A stretch of 64,000 bases of DNA, taken from contig NZ_LT635475.1 in the NCBI RefSeq assembly GCF_900120165.1, forward strand, positions 372,001-436,000. Reading direction: 5' to 3'. Within the stretch, counting starts at the first letter, position 1. Each line of letters starts with the position of its first letter. Below, one piece after another: positions 28,265-39,134 of the stretch. Source of the stretch: Ezakiella massiliensis (lineage in GTDB: Bacteria; Bacillota; Clostridia; Tissierellales; Peptoniphilaceae). Below the pieces are notes generated by a model. The model was given only the letters and a program-made list of their open reading frames with translations, searched no databases and had not been told where the DNA came from. The position numbers and the translations under genes were made by a program.

Positions 28265-31084
28265 TTAATCCAGTAACTTTTTCAAAAATTGTCCTGTATA
28301 TGACTCTTTAACCTTTGCAACTTCTTCAGGCGTTCCTTGGGCAACTATTGTACCTCCCTTGTCCCCACCTTCTGGTCCAAGATCAATTACATAGTCAGAA
28401 GTTTTTATAACATCCAGATTGTGTTCAATAACAACAATTGTATTGCCTCCCTCAGCTAATTCATCCAAGACTTGAATTAGTTTTGATACATCCTCAGAAT
28501 GCAAACCCGTGGTAGGTTCGTCGAGTATATATATGGTTCTACCTGTTGCGCGTTTAGAGAGTTCTGTTGCAAGTTTAACTCTCTGTGCTTCCCCACCAGA
28601 CAAACTCGTGGAGCTTTGTCCTAATTTTATATAGCCCAAACCAACATTGTACATGGTTTCTAGCTTACGGCTTATCTTTGGATGGTTTTCAAAGAAATAC
28701 ATAGCTTCTTCAACAGTTATATCTAAAATATCAGAAATAGTTTTATCTTTGAATTTAACTTCCAATGTTTCCCTATTATATCTCTTACCCTTACATACTT
28801 CGCAAGGCACATATACGTCTGGCAAGAAATGCATTTCGACTTTGATAATGCCATCGCCTTTGCAGGCCTCACACCTGCCGCCTTTTACATTAAAAGAAAA
28901 TCTACCTTTTTTATAGCCTCTTGCCTTGGCTTCGTTGGTCATGGCAAAGACATCACGGATTCCATCAAAGACTCCTGTGTAAGTCGCAGGATTTGATCTA
29001 GGCGTTCTACCTATTGGCGATTGGTCAATTACAACCACCTTATCAAAGACCTCATCATTTTCAACCCCATCTGATTTTCCTGGTTTAATTTTAGATTTAT
29101 TTAAATCCCTAGCTAAATTTTTATATAAAATTTCATTTACCAGTGAGCTCTTGCCTGATCCACTTACACCTGTTACAGCTGTAATGACTCCCGTTGGAAT
29201 TTTTACATCAATATTTTTTAGATTATTTTCATGGGCATTTTTTACTGTAACAAAATCAACTGGCTTACGACGCTCTTTTGGAACTTCAATTTTCTTTTTA
29301 CCGGATAAATATTGGCCTGTTATGCTTTTTTTGCTTTTCATAACTTGCTTTGGCGTACCAAAAGCAACAATTTCTCCACCGTGAACGCCAGCACCAGGTC
29401 CAATATCCAAAATATAATCAGCCTCTCTCATGGTGTCCTCATCGTGTTCGACCACCAAAACAGTATTGCCAATATCAGTTAGTTCCCTTAAAGTTTTTAA
29501 GAGTTTGGCATTGTCTCTTTGGTGAAGACCGATTGATGGCTCATCGAGAACATAAGTTACACCGACAAGCTTTGACCCAATTTGGGTTGCCAATCTAATC
29601 CTTTGTGACTCACCGCCCGATAAACTTCCTGCCATCCTGGAGAGATTTAAATAGCCAAGGCCAACATCTTTTAAAAATCCAAGCCTTTCTTTAATTTCTT
29701 TTAGAATCTCTTCGGCAATTTTGTTTTCCATTTCAGTAAGTTTTAGATTTTCAAAAAACTCAATTTCTTTTTCTACATCAAGTTCAGTTAACTCAGCTAT
29801 ATTTAATCCACCAACTCTAACGCTAAGGGCTTCCTTGTTTAGTCTTTTGCCTCCGCAAGTCTTGCATGGGACTTCCTCTATAAATTCTCCAATTACCTCT
29901 TGGACCCAATCGCTCGAAGAATTGTCATAGCGTTCTTGTAAATTATTTACAGCGCCTTCCCATCTTCTGGTTACAGTTTTTCTCCTACCTGTCCTATCAA
30001 ATCCAGATTTATATGTGAATTTAACAACGTAATTAGTCCCATAAAGAATTTCATCTATCATCCCTTTTGGAGCTTCTTTAATCGGTGCATCTAAGCTAAA
30101 GTTCCAGTGCTTGGCAATTTCAGCGAACATCTTCATATAAAATGAATCCATATCTGTGTTACCATAACTTGCGATTGCCCCTTGCTTAATGGAAAGTTCA
30201 CCATTTGTAATAAGCCTATCAGGGTTAATGGTTTGGAAAAATCCTAAGCCATTACATGTTTCACACATACCAAAGGGAGAGTTAAATGAAAAAAGTCTGG
30301 TAGAAACCTCTTCAAATGAAATTCCGCAATCTATACATGCAAAATTTTCACTAAAGGGAATATTTTCCTTAGATGTTTCTACAACTATATAGCCATTGCC
30401 TAATTCAAGGGCTGTTTCGAGCGAGTCGACCAAACGCTTTTCAATATTATCTCTTCTAATAAGCCTATCAACGACAACTGCAATATTGTGATTTTTGTTT
30501 TTTTCAAGTTCTGGCACACTTTCAATATCATAAAGTTTTCCATCTACATACACGCGTACATAGCCGTCTTGTTGTATTTGCTTAAAGACATTTTTGTGCT
30601 CGCCTTTTTTACTTCTGACAATTGGTGCAACTATCATCATCTTCTCGCCTTCATCCAGGCTCATAATCTTGTCGACCATTTGATCGATAGATTGTTTTTC
30701 AATTAACTTTCCACATTTTGGGCAGTGAACCTTGCCAATTCTGGCGTAAAGCAAGCGATAATAGTCATAAATTTCTGTAACAGTCCCCACAGTTGAGCGA
30801 GGATTCCTATTTGTAGTTTTTTGATCAATTGAAATTGATGGAGAAAGTCCACCAATATATTCAACAGCAGGCTTAGTCATATTGCCCAGAAATTGCCTGG
30901 CGTATGCAGACAAACTTTCTACATACCTGCGTTGGCCCTCTGCATAAATTGTATCAAAAGCAAGGGAGCTTTTACCAGAACCCGATAGACCTGTAATAAC
31001 TGTCATTTTATTCCTAGGAATATTAACAGATATATTTTTCAAATTATTTTCGTGTGCACCTTTTATTTCAATGTAGTCGTTCAA
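28265..31084 (-). CDS. uvrA: Excinuclease ABC subunit A (TTG start)
   Basis: UvrA is the damage-recognition ATPase of nucleotide excision repair. The 939-residue protein has two ABC modules: Walker [16 protein letters not shown] (around residue 30) and [15 protein letters not shown] (around 635), each with a signature ([16 protein letters not shown] and [15 protein letters not shown]). It has zinc-finger CxxC pairs (CPKCGK; CIDCG with [14 protein letters not shown] with CEVCKGKR). No ATG lies near the conserved start [16 protein letters not shown] choose the TTG at 31084-31082, one base after the uvrB stop, with GAGAGGAAG upstream; the TTG at 31102 lies before that site. Coupled translation with uvrB is likely. 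Confidence 0.96.
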   Translation of the reverse strand: MNDYIEIKGAHENNLKNISVNIPRNKMTVITGLSGSGKSSLAFDTIYAEGQRRYVESLSAYARQFLGNMTKPAVEYIGGLSPSISIDQKTTNRNPRSTVGTVTEIYDYYRLLYARIGKVHCPKCGKLIEKQSIDQMVDKIMSLDEGEKMMIVAPIVRSKKGEHKNVFKQIQQDGYVRVYVDGKLYDIESVPELEKNKNHNIAVVVDRLIRRDNIEKRLVDSLETALELGNGYIVVETSKENIPFSENFACIDCGISFEEVSTRLFSFNSPFGMCETCNGLGFFQTINPDRLITNGELSIKQGAIASYGNTDMDSFYMKMFAEIAKHWNFSLDAPIKEAPKGMIDEILYGTNYVVKFTYKSGFDRTGRRKTVTRRWEGAVNNLQERYDNSSSDWVQEVIGEFIEEVPCKTCGGKRLNKEALSVRVGGLNIAELTELDVEKEIEFFENLKLTEMENKIAEEILKEIKERLGFLKDVGLGYLNLSRMAGSLSGGESQRIRLATQIGSKLVGVTYVLDEPSIGLHQRDNAKLLKTLRELTDIGNTVLVVEHDEDTMREADYILDIGPGAGVHGGEIVAFGTPKQVMKSKKSITGQYLSGKKKIEVPKERRKPVDFVTVKNAHENNLKNIDVKIPTGVITAVTGVSGSGKSSLVNEILYKNLARDLNKSKIKPGKSDGVENDEVFDKVVVIDQSPIGRTPRSNPATYTGVFDGIRDVFAMTNEAKARGYKKGRFSFNVKGGRCEACKGDGIIKVEMHFLPDVYVPCEVCKGKRYNRETLEVKFKDKTISDILDITVEEAMYFFENHPKISRKLETMYNVGLGYIKLGQSSTSLSGGEAQRVKLATELSKRATGRTIYILDEPTTGLHSEDVSKLIQVLDELAEGGNTIVVIEHNLDVIKTSDYVIDLGPEGGDKGGTIVAQGTPEEVAKVKESYTGQFLKKLLD

Positions 31085-31085
31085 A

Positions 31086-33068
31086 TTATTTCTTCCTCTC
31101 AATTTTTTCTAATTTCTTCTGCCAATTAGCCATTTCATCTCTAAGCCTTGCAGCCTCTTCAAATTCCAGACGCTCTGCAGCTTCTAACATGCTGGCCTTA
31201 TATTCTTTAATAATTTCAAGTATTTGATCTTTGCTAAGAGCTTCGGTCTTTTTAGGAGCTTTATTTGTATCTACCTTCATAATGCCAATAACTTCCCTAA
31301 CATCCTTTACTATTGACTTTGGAACTATGCCGTGCTCTTTGTTGTAGGCTTCTTGGATTTCCCTCCGCCTTTTGGTTTCTTCAATGGTTTTTTTCATGCT
31401 ATCAGTAATCCTATCTGCATACATTACTACTTGGCCATTTACATTTCTGGCGGCCCGGCCAACGGTTTGAATCAAGGATGTTTCTGATCTTAAGAAGCCT
31501 TCTTTGTCTGCATCTAAAATTGCAACCAAACTTACCTCTGGCAAGTCTAATCCTTCTCTCAAAAGGTTGATGCCAACCAGTACATCGCATTCGCCCAAAC
31601 GCAATTCTCTAATTATCTGCATCCTATCAATTGTCTCTGTGTCCGAGTGCATATATCTTACTTTAATGCCAATATTATCCAGATAATCTGACAAGTCTTC
31701 TGCCATTTTCTTGGTAAGAGTTGTAACTAAGACCCTTTCGTTCTTTGCTATTCTATCTTTAATCCTCTCAATTAAATCATCGATTTGATTTTCAATTGGA
31801 TGGACGATAATTTCTGGATCCAAAAGGCCTGTCGGTCTTAGGACTTGTTCTGCAAGTGTAGTTGATTTTTCCAACTCATAAGGGCCTGGAGTAGCTGAAA
31901 CAAATAAAATATTGTGAATCAGCCTTTCAAACTCAGTGAAGTTTAGCGGCCTGTTGTCGAGTGCCGATGGCAATCTAAAACCGTATTCAACAAGGGTTTC
32001 CTTTCTCGACCTATCGCCTGCGTACATGCCCCTGATTTGTGGAATTGTAACGTGACTTTCGTCAGTTATAATCAAAAAATCTTCAGGGAAATAATCGATC
32101 AGAGTATAAGGCCTGCTGCCTGGAGCCCGTCCGGAAATATGTCTGGAATAGTTTTCAATTCCAGAGCAAAAACCAATCTCTCTTAGCATTTCAAGGTCAT
32201 ATCTGGTCCTCTGCTCAAGACGCTCTGCATATAAGAGATGGTCCATGTCCCTCAGCTCTTTTAACCTATCTTCTAATTCTTCTTCTATCGTTGTAATCGC
32301 TCGATCAATCTTAGCTTGTGAGGTCGCAAAGTGTGATGCAGGAAAAATACTTGCGTGTTTTAATTCTCCCAAAACTTCTCCTGTTAAGTGATTTATTTCT
32401 GAAATTCGATCTATCTCGTCTCCAAAAAATTCTACTCGAATGCAGTTTTCACTTTCACTGGCAGGAAAAATATCTAAAATATCTCCACGGACTCTAAAAG
32501 TCCCGCGTTCAAAATTAATATCATTTCTCATATATTGGATGGCTATAAGCTCTTCTATAACCTTGTCCCTATCCTTAATCATTCCCGGTCTCAAACTAAC
32601 CATCAGATCAATATAGTCTTCTGGATCGCCCAAACCATAGATGCAAGATACAGATGCAACTATAATTACATCTTTTCTTTCAAAAAGAGCGGCTGTAGCC
32701 GAGTGCCTAAGTTTATCAATCTCATCATTTATTGCAGAGTCCTTGGCTATATAAGTGTCTGTAGATGGCACATAGGCTTCTGGTTGATAATAGTCATAGT
32801 AGGATACAAAATATTCAACCGCGTTTTCTGGGAAAAATTCTCTAAGCTCCATACAAAGTTGATAAGCAAGTGTCTTGTTATGTGCAATTACAAGGGTTGG
32901 CTTTTGAACTTTGTTAATAATATTTGCCATAGTAAAAGTTTTACCAGATCCAGTAACCCCCTTTAGAGTTTGAAATCTTTCACCCTTTAATATTGAATTG
33001 GAAATTTTTTCTATAGCTTCTGGCTGGTCACCAGTAGGTTGAAATTTAGAATGTAAGATAAAGTTCAT
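31086..33068 (-). CDS. uvrB: Excinuclease ABC subunit B
   Basis: UvrB is the helicase-like damage-verification subunit of excision repair and loads UvrC. The 660-residue product starts [17 protein letters not shown] and has Walker [17 protein letters not shown], the beta-hairpin around [23 protein letters not shown]-type [12 protein letters not shown], the C-terminal helicase motif [19 protein letters not shown] with QTVGRAARN, and a UVR domain at the end ([18 protein letters not shown]) that binds UvrC. Complete. It is the first gene of uvrB-uvrA and is divergent from the lipoprotein gene. The ribosome-binding site is AAGGAGGGACC. Confidence 0.98.
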   Translation of the reverse strand: MNFILHSKFQPTGDQPEAIEKISNSILKGERFQTLKGVTGSGKTFTMANIINKVQKPTLVIAHNKTLAYQLCMELREFFPENAVEYFVSYYDYYQPEAYVPSTDTYIAKDSAINDEIDKLRHSATAALFERKDVIIVASVSCIYGLGDPEDYIDLMVSLRPGMIKDRDKVIEELIAIQYMRNDINFERGTFRVRGDILDIFPASESENCIRVEFFGDEIDRISEINHLTGEVLGELKHASIFPASHFATSQAKIDRAITTIEEELEDRLKELRDMDHLLYAERLEQRTRYDLEMLREIGFCSGIENYSRHISGRAPGSRPYTLIDYFPEDFLIITDESHVTIPQIRGMYAGDRSRKETLVEYGFRLPSALDNRPLNFTEFERLIHNILFVSATPGPYELEKSTTLAEQVLRPTGLLDPEIIVHPIENQIDDLIERIKDRIAKNERVLVTTLTKKMAEDLSDYLDNIGIKVRYMHSDTETIDRMQIIRELRLGECDVLVGINLLREGLDLPEVSLVAILDADKEGFLRSETSLIQTVGRAARNVNGQVVMYADRITDSMKKTIEETKRRREIQEAYNKEHGIVPKSIVKDVREVIGIMKVDTNKAPKKTEALSKDQILEIIKEYKASMLEAAERLEFEEAARLRDEMANWQKKLEKIERKK

Positions 33069-33121
33069 GGTCCCTCCTTGTATATTTTTAATATATTATG
33101 TAAAATTAATATGGTGATAAA

Positions 33122-34570
33122 ATGAAAAGAAAATTAATTTTACTTATCTGTATAATATTTTTGTCTGGATGCGATGTGCTTATAAAAGATGATCCTAAAA
33201 CTGGAATTAATTATATCCCCATCGAATACGATTTAAAATCCATAGATTATATAAGTGATTACAACAACAATGAAATATCCTGGGAAATGAAGCCCGTAGG
33301 CTCCATAGATGTTGAGCTAACTATCGTCTGCCCATTAACAGATAGGACCAATATAAAAGTCCTTGATCTAAAGCAAAGCGAAGATGAAATCATTGTTAAA
33401 TTAAAAGGCCCCGTTGTAAGAAATGATAGCTTACAAAAACCTGTAATAAAAATTGTTCTTAGAGGCATCAACCCTTACAATAAACAAAACTACAAATTAA
33501 GACTGGATTCTGATTTCGATTTTTTAAGGCCAAATATGGATACCGATACTGCAAAGGCTATAATCAAAGAAACATATCCCAGTATAATATATGATCCCTT
33601 GGATATCAATCTCATGCGTACTACAAAGGGCCTAATGTGGACCCTCTATTATCCGCTAGTCGATCAAGGCGAAGAAAATGCTTCCATACGTTTTGCCATC
33701 AGTGATTCCAGCAAAAAAATTGTAAATGAAAATAAATTTGAAATTTCAAAAAAAATACCTTTCGATAAATCGATTGGTTTTGCAAGTGGTGATTTCTTTT
33801 TGTATAAACAATCAGATGACATCTACTTCTATAATATACCCAAAAACGAAAGTTTGAAAATAAATAAACTTAAAGAAGAATTTACAAATATAAAACGAGA
33901 CTCCAAGACTTCCCAAATATATTTTCAATCAAGCGAGCCCACATCTAAATTTTATATTTTTAATCCTGAGACCAATGATATAAAAACTTTTGATTTAGGG
34001 GATTTATATCCAGATGACTTTGCTGTCTACGATGATAAAATTTTCTTTATAACCAATAACAGCACAAGTTCAAAATTATTTAAATTTCAAGACTCAGAAT
34101 TAACAGAGCTTAAGCAGATGAGTTTTTTGATTAAGTCCATAGCTACAAATGGCAATGACCTTGTAATAGAAACCCTTGGCAAAGATGGAAATCTAATTTA
34201 CCGTATTGATTCAAACTACAGCCTAGCTTTCTTAGGTAAGGGAACCAAGCCAGTTATCAATAATGAATTCATCTCCTACCTTAAGCAAAGTCCTGGATCT
34301 AATAATTTTGATATCATTCTATATTCTCTCAAATCTGGACTGAATAAAGAGATCATGCGCGGAAATATAAAAGATATTTCCTTTGACCAAGATGATAATC
34401 TTATTATAAAAGAAAAAATCGAGAGCACATTAAAACTCTCGATTTATAAAAATCAATCTATTAAAATGATTGTCCAACTGCCATGTAAAAATATATTTTA
34501 CTCAGCAAAGACAAATTCTTTAATGGTTGAAAGTCATAATAACTTATTAAATATAGACTTATTGAATTAG
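33122..34570 (+). CDS. Putative lipoprotein, function unknown
   Basis: The 482-residue protein starts MKRKLILLICIIFLSGCDVL: a short signal peptide with lipobox LSGC, so it is expected to be lipid-anchored outside the membrane (Lgt is encoded at 50974). The rest has no motif I recognise. Residues 200-480 look like repeated beta strands with hydrophilic turns (for example DFAVYDDKIFFITNNST and DDNLIIKEKIEST), consistent with a beta-propeller, but I cannot assign a family. A short upstream stretch contains TTGTAT, 17 bases, TAAAAT as a possible promoter. Its 3' end overlaps the convergent VanW gene by 12 bases. Confidence 0.75.
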   Translation: MKRKLILLICIIFLSGCDVLIKDDPKTGINYIPIEYDLKSIDYISDYNNNEISWEMKPVGSIDVELTIVCPLTDRTNIKVLDLKQSEDEIIVKLKGPVVRNDSLQKPVIKIVLRGINPYNKQNYKLRLDSDFDFLRPNMDTDTAKAIIKETYPSIIYDPLDINLMRTTKGLMWTLYYPLVDQGEENASIRFAISDSSKKIVNENKFEISKKIPFDKSIGFASGDFFLYKQSDDIYFYNIPKNESLKINKLKEEFTNIKRDSKTSQIYFQSSEPTSKFYIFNPETNDIKTFDLGDLYPDDFAVYDDKIFFITNNSTSSKLFKFQDSELTELKQMSFLIKSIATNGNDLVIETLGKDGNLIYRIDSNYSLAFLGKGTKPVINNEFISYLKQSPGSNNFDIILYSLKSGLNKEIMRGNIKDISFDQDDNLIIKEKIESTLKLSIYKNQSIKMIVQLPCKNIFYSAKTNSLMVESHNNLLNIDLLN

Positions 34571-36028
34571 GTCAATTGTGTCCACAGGATTTTCGTCGAC
34601 ATCTGATCCTTCTGTCTCTGAATTTTCACCGGCTGAATTTTCTTCGCCAGCATTTGGATCTGGTTGGGCAGTCCCTGTCCCTACTTCTACAATAGCATTT
34701 TGCATTGGGTAAGAGCTTTTCAAGTAACCTAGCTCCTTGATCTTTTGCCCATTTTGTTTGTAAATTTTTGTGGAAATTGCATTAATGCCATCCCTGCCTC
34801 CACTAATGACTCTTTCCTGTCCTGCTTGAAGCGCGTCTGTTTGTCTTTCAACCCGCCCCCTAGGTGTGGTTGAAACAATTGTAGTTTGCAAATCAATATC
34901 GTAATTCTTTTCTTTGGTGTCACCGTATATTTTAAAATATATATTTTTGTTATCGACCCAAGACTTAATAATTATTGGAAAATCCCAATTATTTCTAAAT
35001 TTTAAATCCTTGGCGCCCTTCCACACAGCAGCATCTGCTCCAACTGCAACATATGGAGCTGCAATCGAGTGCGGGTGTCTTTCAATAATTTCTACATCTG
35101 CCCTAACAAGAGCATTGTAAAGAGTAGTTGATGTTTGGCAAAGGCCACCGCCCAAAGAGTCTACATATTTTCCTCCTACAATAGTAGAAGCCATCTTGTA
35201 ACCGTTCTGCGCGGTTATCTCTCCCATCTCATCGTTAAATGAAATACTCTCTCCCGGCATAATAACCCTGTCACTTATTCTCTTGCAAGATAATCTTATA
35301 TTTTCATTCCTGCCTTGAGTTCCATTTCCCAGTGGAGTTTGAAATTCTCCAATGACTCCATTTATTCTTCCAAGCATTTCGTTAGAAGTCTTGGCTTCTT
35401 TTACTTTGACATCTGCTGTGACGCTCTCATCTCCAGATTTTACTGCATCTTTAATCTTCTTTGCCAAGTCTTCAGCATCTATTTCTACTCCATTTTCGCC
35501 TTCTATGATATTAAATCCCTCTTCGGTAAACTCAACATGAGCTTCAACAGGCTCTTTTAAAAGTTGTTTATTTATATTTTCTATATAAGCCTTTAGAGTA
35601 TCGGAATTAATACTGGTCTTAGTTTCAAAGTTGATAGGATTTTCCCTAGCCTCATTTATAATAGCAAGCCTAGATTCACTAGACCCTCTTCTACCAAAAT
35701 TATAGGCATCATCTACTGCCTTGGTATAATCTATTTCCAGGCCAAGATCTTTTAAAGTGCTTTCGTAGTTGTTTTCATCAATTATAATTTTAAAATTTTT
35801 ATTTAAAATACTTTCAACCTGTGACTTAACCTCTTCCAATGCTTGGTCTCTAGTCTTTTTGGACAAGTCAATATTATCAACGCTAATTCCATCATAAATT
35901 AGGTCGCTAGATAAAATTTGCCTTTTCTTCTCCGCTTCTTTTTGATTATTGTAAAAATAATATATGGCACCTGCTAAAATTAATAAAGCAAGTATAATTG
36001 AAGTCGTGATTATTGTTTTTTTATTCAT
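34559..36028 (-). CDS. VanW-family envelope protein with G5-like region
   Basis: The 489-residue product has an N-terminal membrane anchor (TTSIILALLILAGAIYYF, residues 8-25), so most of it is extracytoplasmic. Residues 45-220 resemble the peptidoglycan-binding-like domain common in YoaR/VanW proteins. Residues about 230-370 are a VanW domain with the core GGGLCQTSTTLYNALVRA and EIIERHPHS. A G5-like region follows (about 385-440). The tail is a Glu/Asn/Ser-rich linker ending TIDLIQ. VanW function is unknown beyond its occurrence in some vancomycin-resistance clusters. This protein is chromosomal housekeeping in context, 65 bases downstream of pilC, and a shared C-terminus with the PBP at 44676 is notable. 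Confidence 0.85.
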   Translation of the reverse strand: MNKKTIITTSIILALLILAGAIYYFYNNQKEAEKKRQILSSDLIYDGISVDNIDLSKKTRDQALEEVKSQVESILNKNFKIIIDENNYESTLKDLGLEIDYTKAVDDAYNFGRRGSSESRLAIINEARENPINFETKTSINSDTLKAYIENINKQLLKEPVEAHVEFTEEGFNIIEGENGVEIDAEDLAKKIKDAVKSGDESVTADVKVKEAKTSNEMLGRINGVIGEFQTPLGNGTQGRNENIRLSCKRISDRVIMPGESISFNDEMGEITAQNGYKMASTIVGGKYVDSLGGGLCQTSTTLYNALVRADVEIIERHPHSIAAPYVAVGADAAVWKGAKDLKFRNNWDFPIIIKSWVDNKNIYFKIYGDTKEKNYDIDLQTTIVSTTPRGRVERQTDALQAGQERVISGGRDGINAISTKIYKQNGQKIKELGYLKSSYPMQNAIVEVGTGTAQPDPNAGEENSAGENSETEGSDVDENPVDTIDLIQ

Positions 36029-36092
36029 TCATTTATCTCCCAAAATAATTTCTATATATGAAATTTACCCCATAGGCTAATATTTATTCAAC

Positions 36093-37223
36093 TTAAATTA
36101 TATTTGCCAAATTAAACATCGGAGCAACAATTCCTATAGCCATTATACCAATAATTACTCCAACTATCAATGTTATAATTGGTGATATCCACTTGGCCAA
36201 ATTTTCTAACCTATTATCCACAGATTCTTTGTATAAATCTGCCAGATTTGCTGAAACTTCTTTCATAGCTTCGCTTGTCATAACGCCAGTAAAAAGTGCA
36301 GTCGAAAATTCAGTAAATACATAAGATTCGGATCCTATGCTTACAAAGTCTTTGCCTGCTTGGACTTCATTTGTAAGCTTTATAAGATTTAATCTTAAAA
36401 ATAAATTTTCTTCAGAACTACTTATGTGGCCCAAAGAAGCATAAGTGTTTTCTAGTCTAGAATACAAAATGTTAAACTTTTTAAAAAATGCTTCTAAAAA
36501 ATAATCTTGTCTGAGTTTTCTAAATAATGAATACTTGTACTTGTAGGTCTCCACTAGCATGTAAAAATCATATGAGACCATGTACAGAAATCCAAGACCT
36601 ATATAGATAATAAAAATTATTGCAAGAAAATAGATTAAATTATTTGACAAAGCCTTGCCGATTCCTATGGCGACCTTAGTCACTTTCGGTAAATCTGCAT
36701 CAAAGCCTTCATAGAGCGATGCAAACATAGGAAGTATAAAATTGCTCATTACAATCAGCATAAGCAAGGATAAGAAAAACAGAAACGCAGGATATGATAC
36801 GGCATTAAAAACCTTTCTTTTTACAGACTTGCCTCTCTCTAAAATCCTGTTTGCCTCTCTCATCGGTTCCAGCAAATCATCACTGAGCTCTGCAACTTTT
36901 ATTAAATTTAAATAATAAGCAGGCAACCTGGTTGAAAGTTTCAAGGCCATATAAAAACTTTGTCCCTCTGACATTTTTTTATAAATTTTATCCAGGGTCG
37001 CACTTTCTTTTTTGTATTCATCTGAATTTCTCAAAACGCCAACTGCAGTGTAGATGTCTACACCTTGAGAAATTAAAATTTCAATCCCCTTTAAGAACCT
37101 ATAGCTTTCTCTTTTACTTTCAATCAAGGGTTTTATGGAGATATATTTATCAAGCGGCTCTTTTATGGGACCTATGCCTAGCTTGTAGCCGTCTCGTGTC
37201 TCTTCAATGTAATTATATATCAT
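36093..37223 (-). CDS. Type IV pilus/type II secretion inner-membrane protein (PilC/GspF/ComGB family)
   Basis: PilC/GspF proteins form the membrane platform on which the assembly ATPase acts. The 376-residue protein carries two copies of the GspF fold (about 45-165 and 240-360) with hydrophobic segments around residues 145-170, 195-220 and 345-370, and recognisable GQSFYMAL and LYEGFDADLPKVTKVAIGI-type blocks. I start at ATG 37221-37223 because GAGGAAG precedes it; the TTG four codons earlier would overlap that site. It overlaps pilB by 11 bases and ends the ireB-to-pilC run. No pilin or prepilin peptidase gene lies next to it. Confidence 0.85.
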   Translation of the reverse strand: MIYNYIEETRDGYKLGIGPIKEPLDKYISIKPLIESKRESYRFLKGIEILISQGVDIYTAVGVLRNSDEYKKESATLDKIYKKMSEGQSFYMALKLSTRLPAYYLNLIKVAELSDDLLEPMREANRILERGKSVKRKVFNAVSYPAFLFFLSLLMLIVMSNFILPMFASLYEGFDADLPKVTKVAIGIGKALSNNLIYFLAIIFIIYIGLGFLYMVSYDFYMLVETYKYKYSLFRKLRQDYFLEAFFKKFNILYSRLENTYASLGHISSSEENLFLRLNLIKLTNEVQAGKDFVSIGSESYVFTEFSTALFTGVMTSEAMKEVSANLADLYKESVDNRLENLAKWISPIITLIVGVIIGIMAIGIVAPMFNLANII

Positions 37224-38508
37224 TTTCTTCCTCAAAGGTTTTTAAATCAATCTTGCCCTCTTCATATAATCTTTTCAAGGACTCTTTCCTATCGATTATT
37301 TTTTTAAATTTAAACTCTCTTCTTCCCTCATCTGCAACAGACAATTCAAAGACACCCGTTCTACCATAGTAGCCGTTGTTACACTTATCACATCCATTTG
37401 CCATATAGTGGCCATCTTCAGTTTTTATTTTACAATCGCAGAGAGTCCTTACCAGGCGCTGGCTAATAATTGTAGAGATTGCTGTTTTTAGAATATATTC
37501 CTCAACACCTAAATCCAGAAGCCTATCATAAGTATTTTTATCGTCCCTTGTATGCAAGGTTGAAAAAACTGTATGACCTGTTATAGCTGATCTCATTGCA
37601 ACTTGTGCAGTCTCTTCGTCCCTAATTTCGCCAATGTAAATAATATCTGGGTCTTGCCTGAGCGATGCCCTAAGTAATTTATTAAAAGTCCTTCCCCTTG
37701 AATTGTCAACTTCTAATTGAGTAATGTCATCTGCCCGGTATTCAATTGGGTCTTCTATACTTATAATATTTTTTTCTTGATGAGGGAGAAGCTTTAATGC
37801 TGCATGCATGGTTGTATTCTTACCGCTGCCAGTCGGACCAACCACCAAATTCATTCCTTCTTTGTTAATGTACTTTTTATAAGTATCAAGGACATCTTCT
37901 GGCATGCCCAGTTTGATTAAATCTAGTTCAATTTGATTGGAGTTAAGTAATCTTAAAACAAATTTTTCTCCAAATTGCGTAGGCACACTGCTCACCCTAA
38001 TGCTAAGGTCTTTTGAATTAAATTTAAAATCCATACTTCCGTCTTGCATTTCTTTGTTGACTGTATCCATGCCAGATCTAACTTTAATTATATTGGATAA
38101 TCTATCAAAGTCCTGGTACATATAAGAAATATGCTTCAAGACCCCATCAATTCTAAATCTAATTCCCATTTTATCTTCTTTGGGTTCCAAATGAATATCG
38201 GTCGCCCTCATTTCAATTGCATCTTTTAAAATCGCATCCAAATCATCTCCTGCATATGATTTAGCTTTTACAATCCTATACAAAAATGGCCCATGCTCAT
38301 CTTCTATAAGTGCAATTTCTTTACTCTTTGGCATGTGATCAAAGTCTACCAAAATATAATCGTCAATTTTATATATCTTTGCATTAACGCCTCTGACATC
38401 TTGAATGGGTTCTCTAACTTTGCCTACAAAAATAGCCGGGTCAAGGAAGCCCCTGTCTCCGACTATTTTATTGTAGTCTACCAATTTTTGTGTAAACTTA
38501 ATATTCAT
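37213..38508 (-). CDS. Type IV pilus/type II secretion ATPase (PilB/GspE/ComGA family) with atypical Walker A
   Basis: This hexameric ATPase family powers pilin assembly. The 431-residue protein has the N2-type block LKDAIEMRATDIHLEPKED, GIRFRIDGVLKHI, the Asp box IISIEDPIEYRADDITQLEV, Walker B IIYIGEIRDEETAQ, the His box GHTVFSTLHTRD, and a zinc tetracysteine CDCK plus CDKCNNGYYGRTG. The Walker A reads GPTGSGKNTT: the residue after the invariant Lys is Asn (codon AAT), not Ser/Thr, which normally binds Mg2+. Activity is therefore uncertain. It lies 2 bases downstream of udk and overlaps pilC. A competence pseudopilus (ComGA) or a reduced secretion motor are both possible. Confidence 0.88.
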   Translation of the reverse strand: MNIKFTQKLVDYNKIVGDRGFLDPAIFVGKVREPIQDVRGVNAKIYKIDDYILVDFDHMPKSKEIALIEDEHGPFLYRIVKAKSYAGDDLDAILKDAIEMRATDIHLEPKEDKMGIRFRIDGVLKHISYMYQDFDRLSNIIKVRSGMDTVNKEMQDGSMDFKFNSKDLSIRVSSVPTQFGEKFVLRLLNSNQIELDLIKLGMPEDVLDTYKKYINKEGMNLVVGPTGSGKNTTMHAALKLLPHQEKNIISIEDPIEYRADDITQLEVDNSRGRTFNKLLRASLRQDPDIIYIGEIRDEETAQVAMRSAITGHTVFSTLHTRDDKNTYDRLLDLGVEEYILKTAISTIISQRLVRTLCDCKIKTEDGHYMANGCDKCNNGYYGRTGVFELSVADEGRREFKFKKIIDRKESLKRLYEEGKIDLKTFEEENDI

Positions 38509-38510
38509 AA

Positions 38511-39134
38511 TTATATTTCCTCCAAAGAGGATTTTATTTTTGAAGACAAAAGATCAATAGCCACTTTGTTTTCTCCGCCTTCAGGAACAATTATATCTGC
38601 AAATCTTTTTGTAGGCTCAACAAAATTAATATAACTAGGTCTTACCGTAGTCATATATTGCAAGATAATAGAATCCAAGCTCCTTGCTCTTTCCTTCATG
38701 TCCCTTAAAATTCTTCTGATAATGCGAACATCTGAATCAGTATCTACAAAGACCTTTATGTCAATCAAGTCTCTAATGCGTTCATCATACAAAATAAAAA
38801 GTCCTTCCAGGATAATAATATCCCTTGGTTCAACAGTAAGAGTACCTTCTGATCTAGTGTGAATTGTAAAATCATAAATCGGCACTTCCACAGAATTTCC
38901 CCTTAAAAGCTCTTGTAAATGATGTTCAAGCAAATCATTGTCAAATGAAAGTGGATGGTCATAATTTAACTTTGCCCTCTCCTCCATTGACAAATCATCA
39001 TGAGGCTTGTAATAAGAATCTTGATTTATAATAGCGACATTAATCTTTGGAATCTCTTTAATAATGTTTTTTGCAACTGTGGACTTGCCACTGCCTGATC
39101 CGCCTGTGATACCGATTATAAGTGGTCTTTTCAT
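38511..39134 (-). CDS. udk: Uridine kinase
   Basis: Udk phosphorylates uridine and cytidine in pyrimidine salvage. The 207-residue protein shows the P-loop GITGGSGSGKSTVAKNI, INQDSYYKPHDDLSMEERAKLNYDHP with the substrate-binding Asp/Tyr, IPIYDFTIHTR-type VPIYDFTIHTRSEGT, and IILEGLFILYD. Length is normal for Udk. It overlaps the U32 peptidase gene by 4 bases. The order mltG - U32 - udk is conserved in Bacillus (yrrL-yrrN-yrrO-udk), which supports the name over phosphoribulokinase-like relatives. Confidence 0.95.
   Translation of the reverse strand: MKRPLIIGITGGSGSGKSTVAKNIIKEIPKINVAIINQDSYYKPHDDLSMEERAKLNYDHPLSFDNDLLEHHLQELLRGNSVEVPIYDFTIHTRSEGTLTVEPRDIIILEGLFILYDERIRDLIDIKVFVDTDSDVRIIRRILRDMKERARSLDSIILQYMTTVRPSYINFVEPTKRFADIIVPEGGENKVAIDLLSSKIKSSLEEI

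Noticed and set aside
36040..36070. Terminator between pilC and the VanW gene
   Set aside because: AAATTTC/GAAATTA forms a weak A/T-only hairpin with no proper T-run; readthrough is possible.
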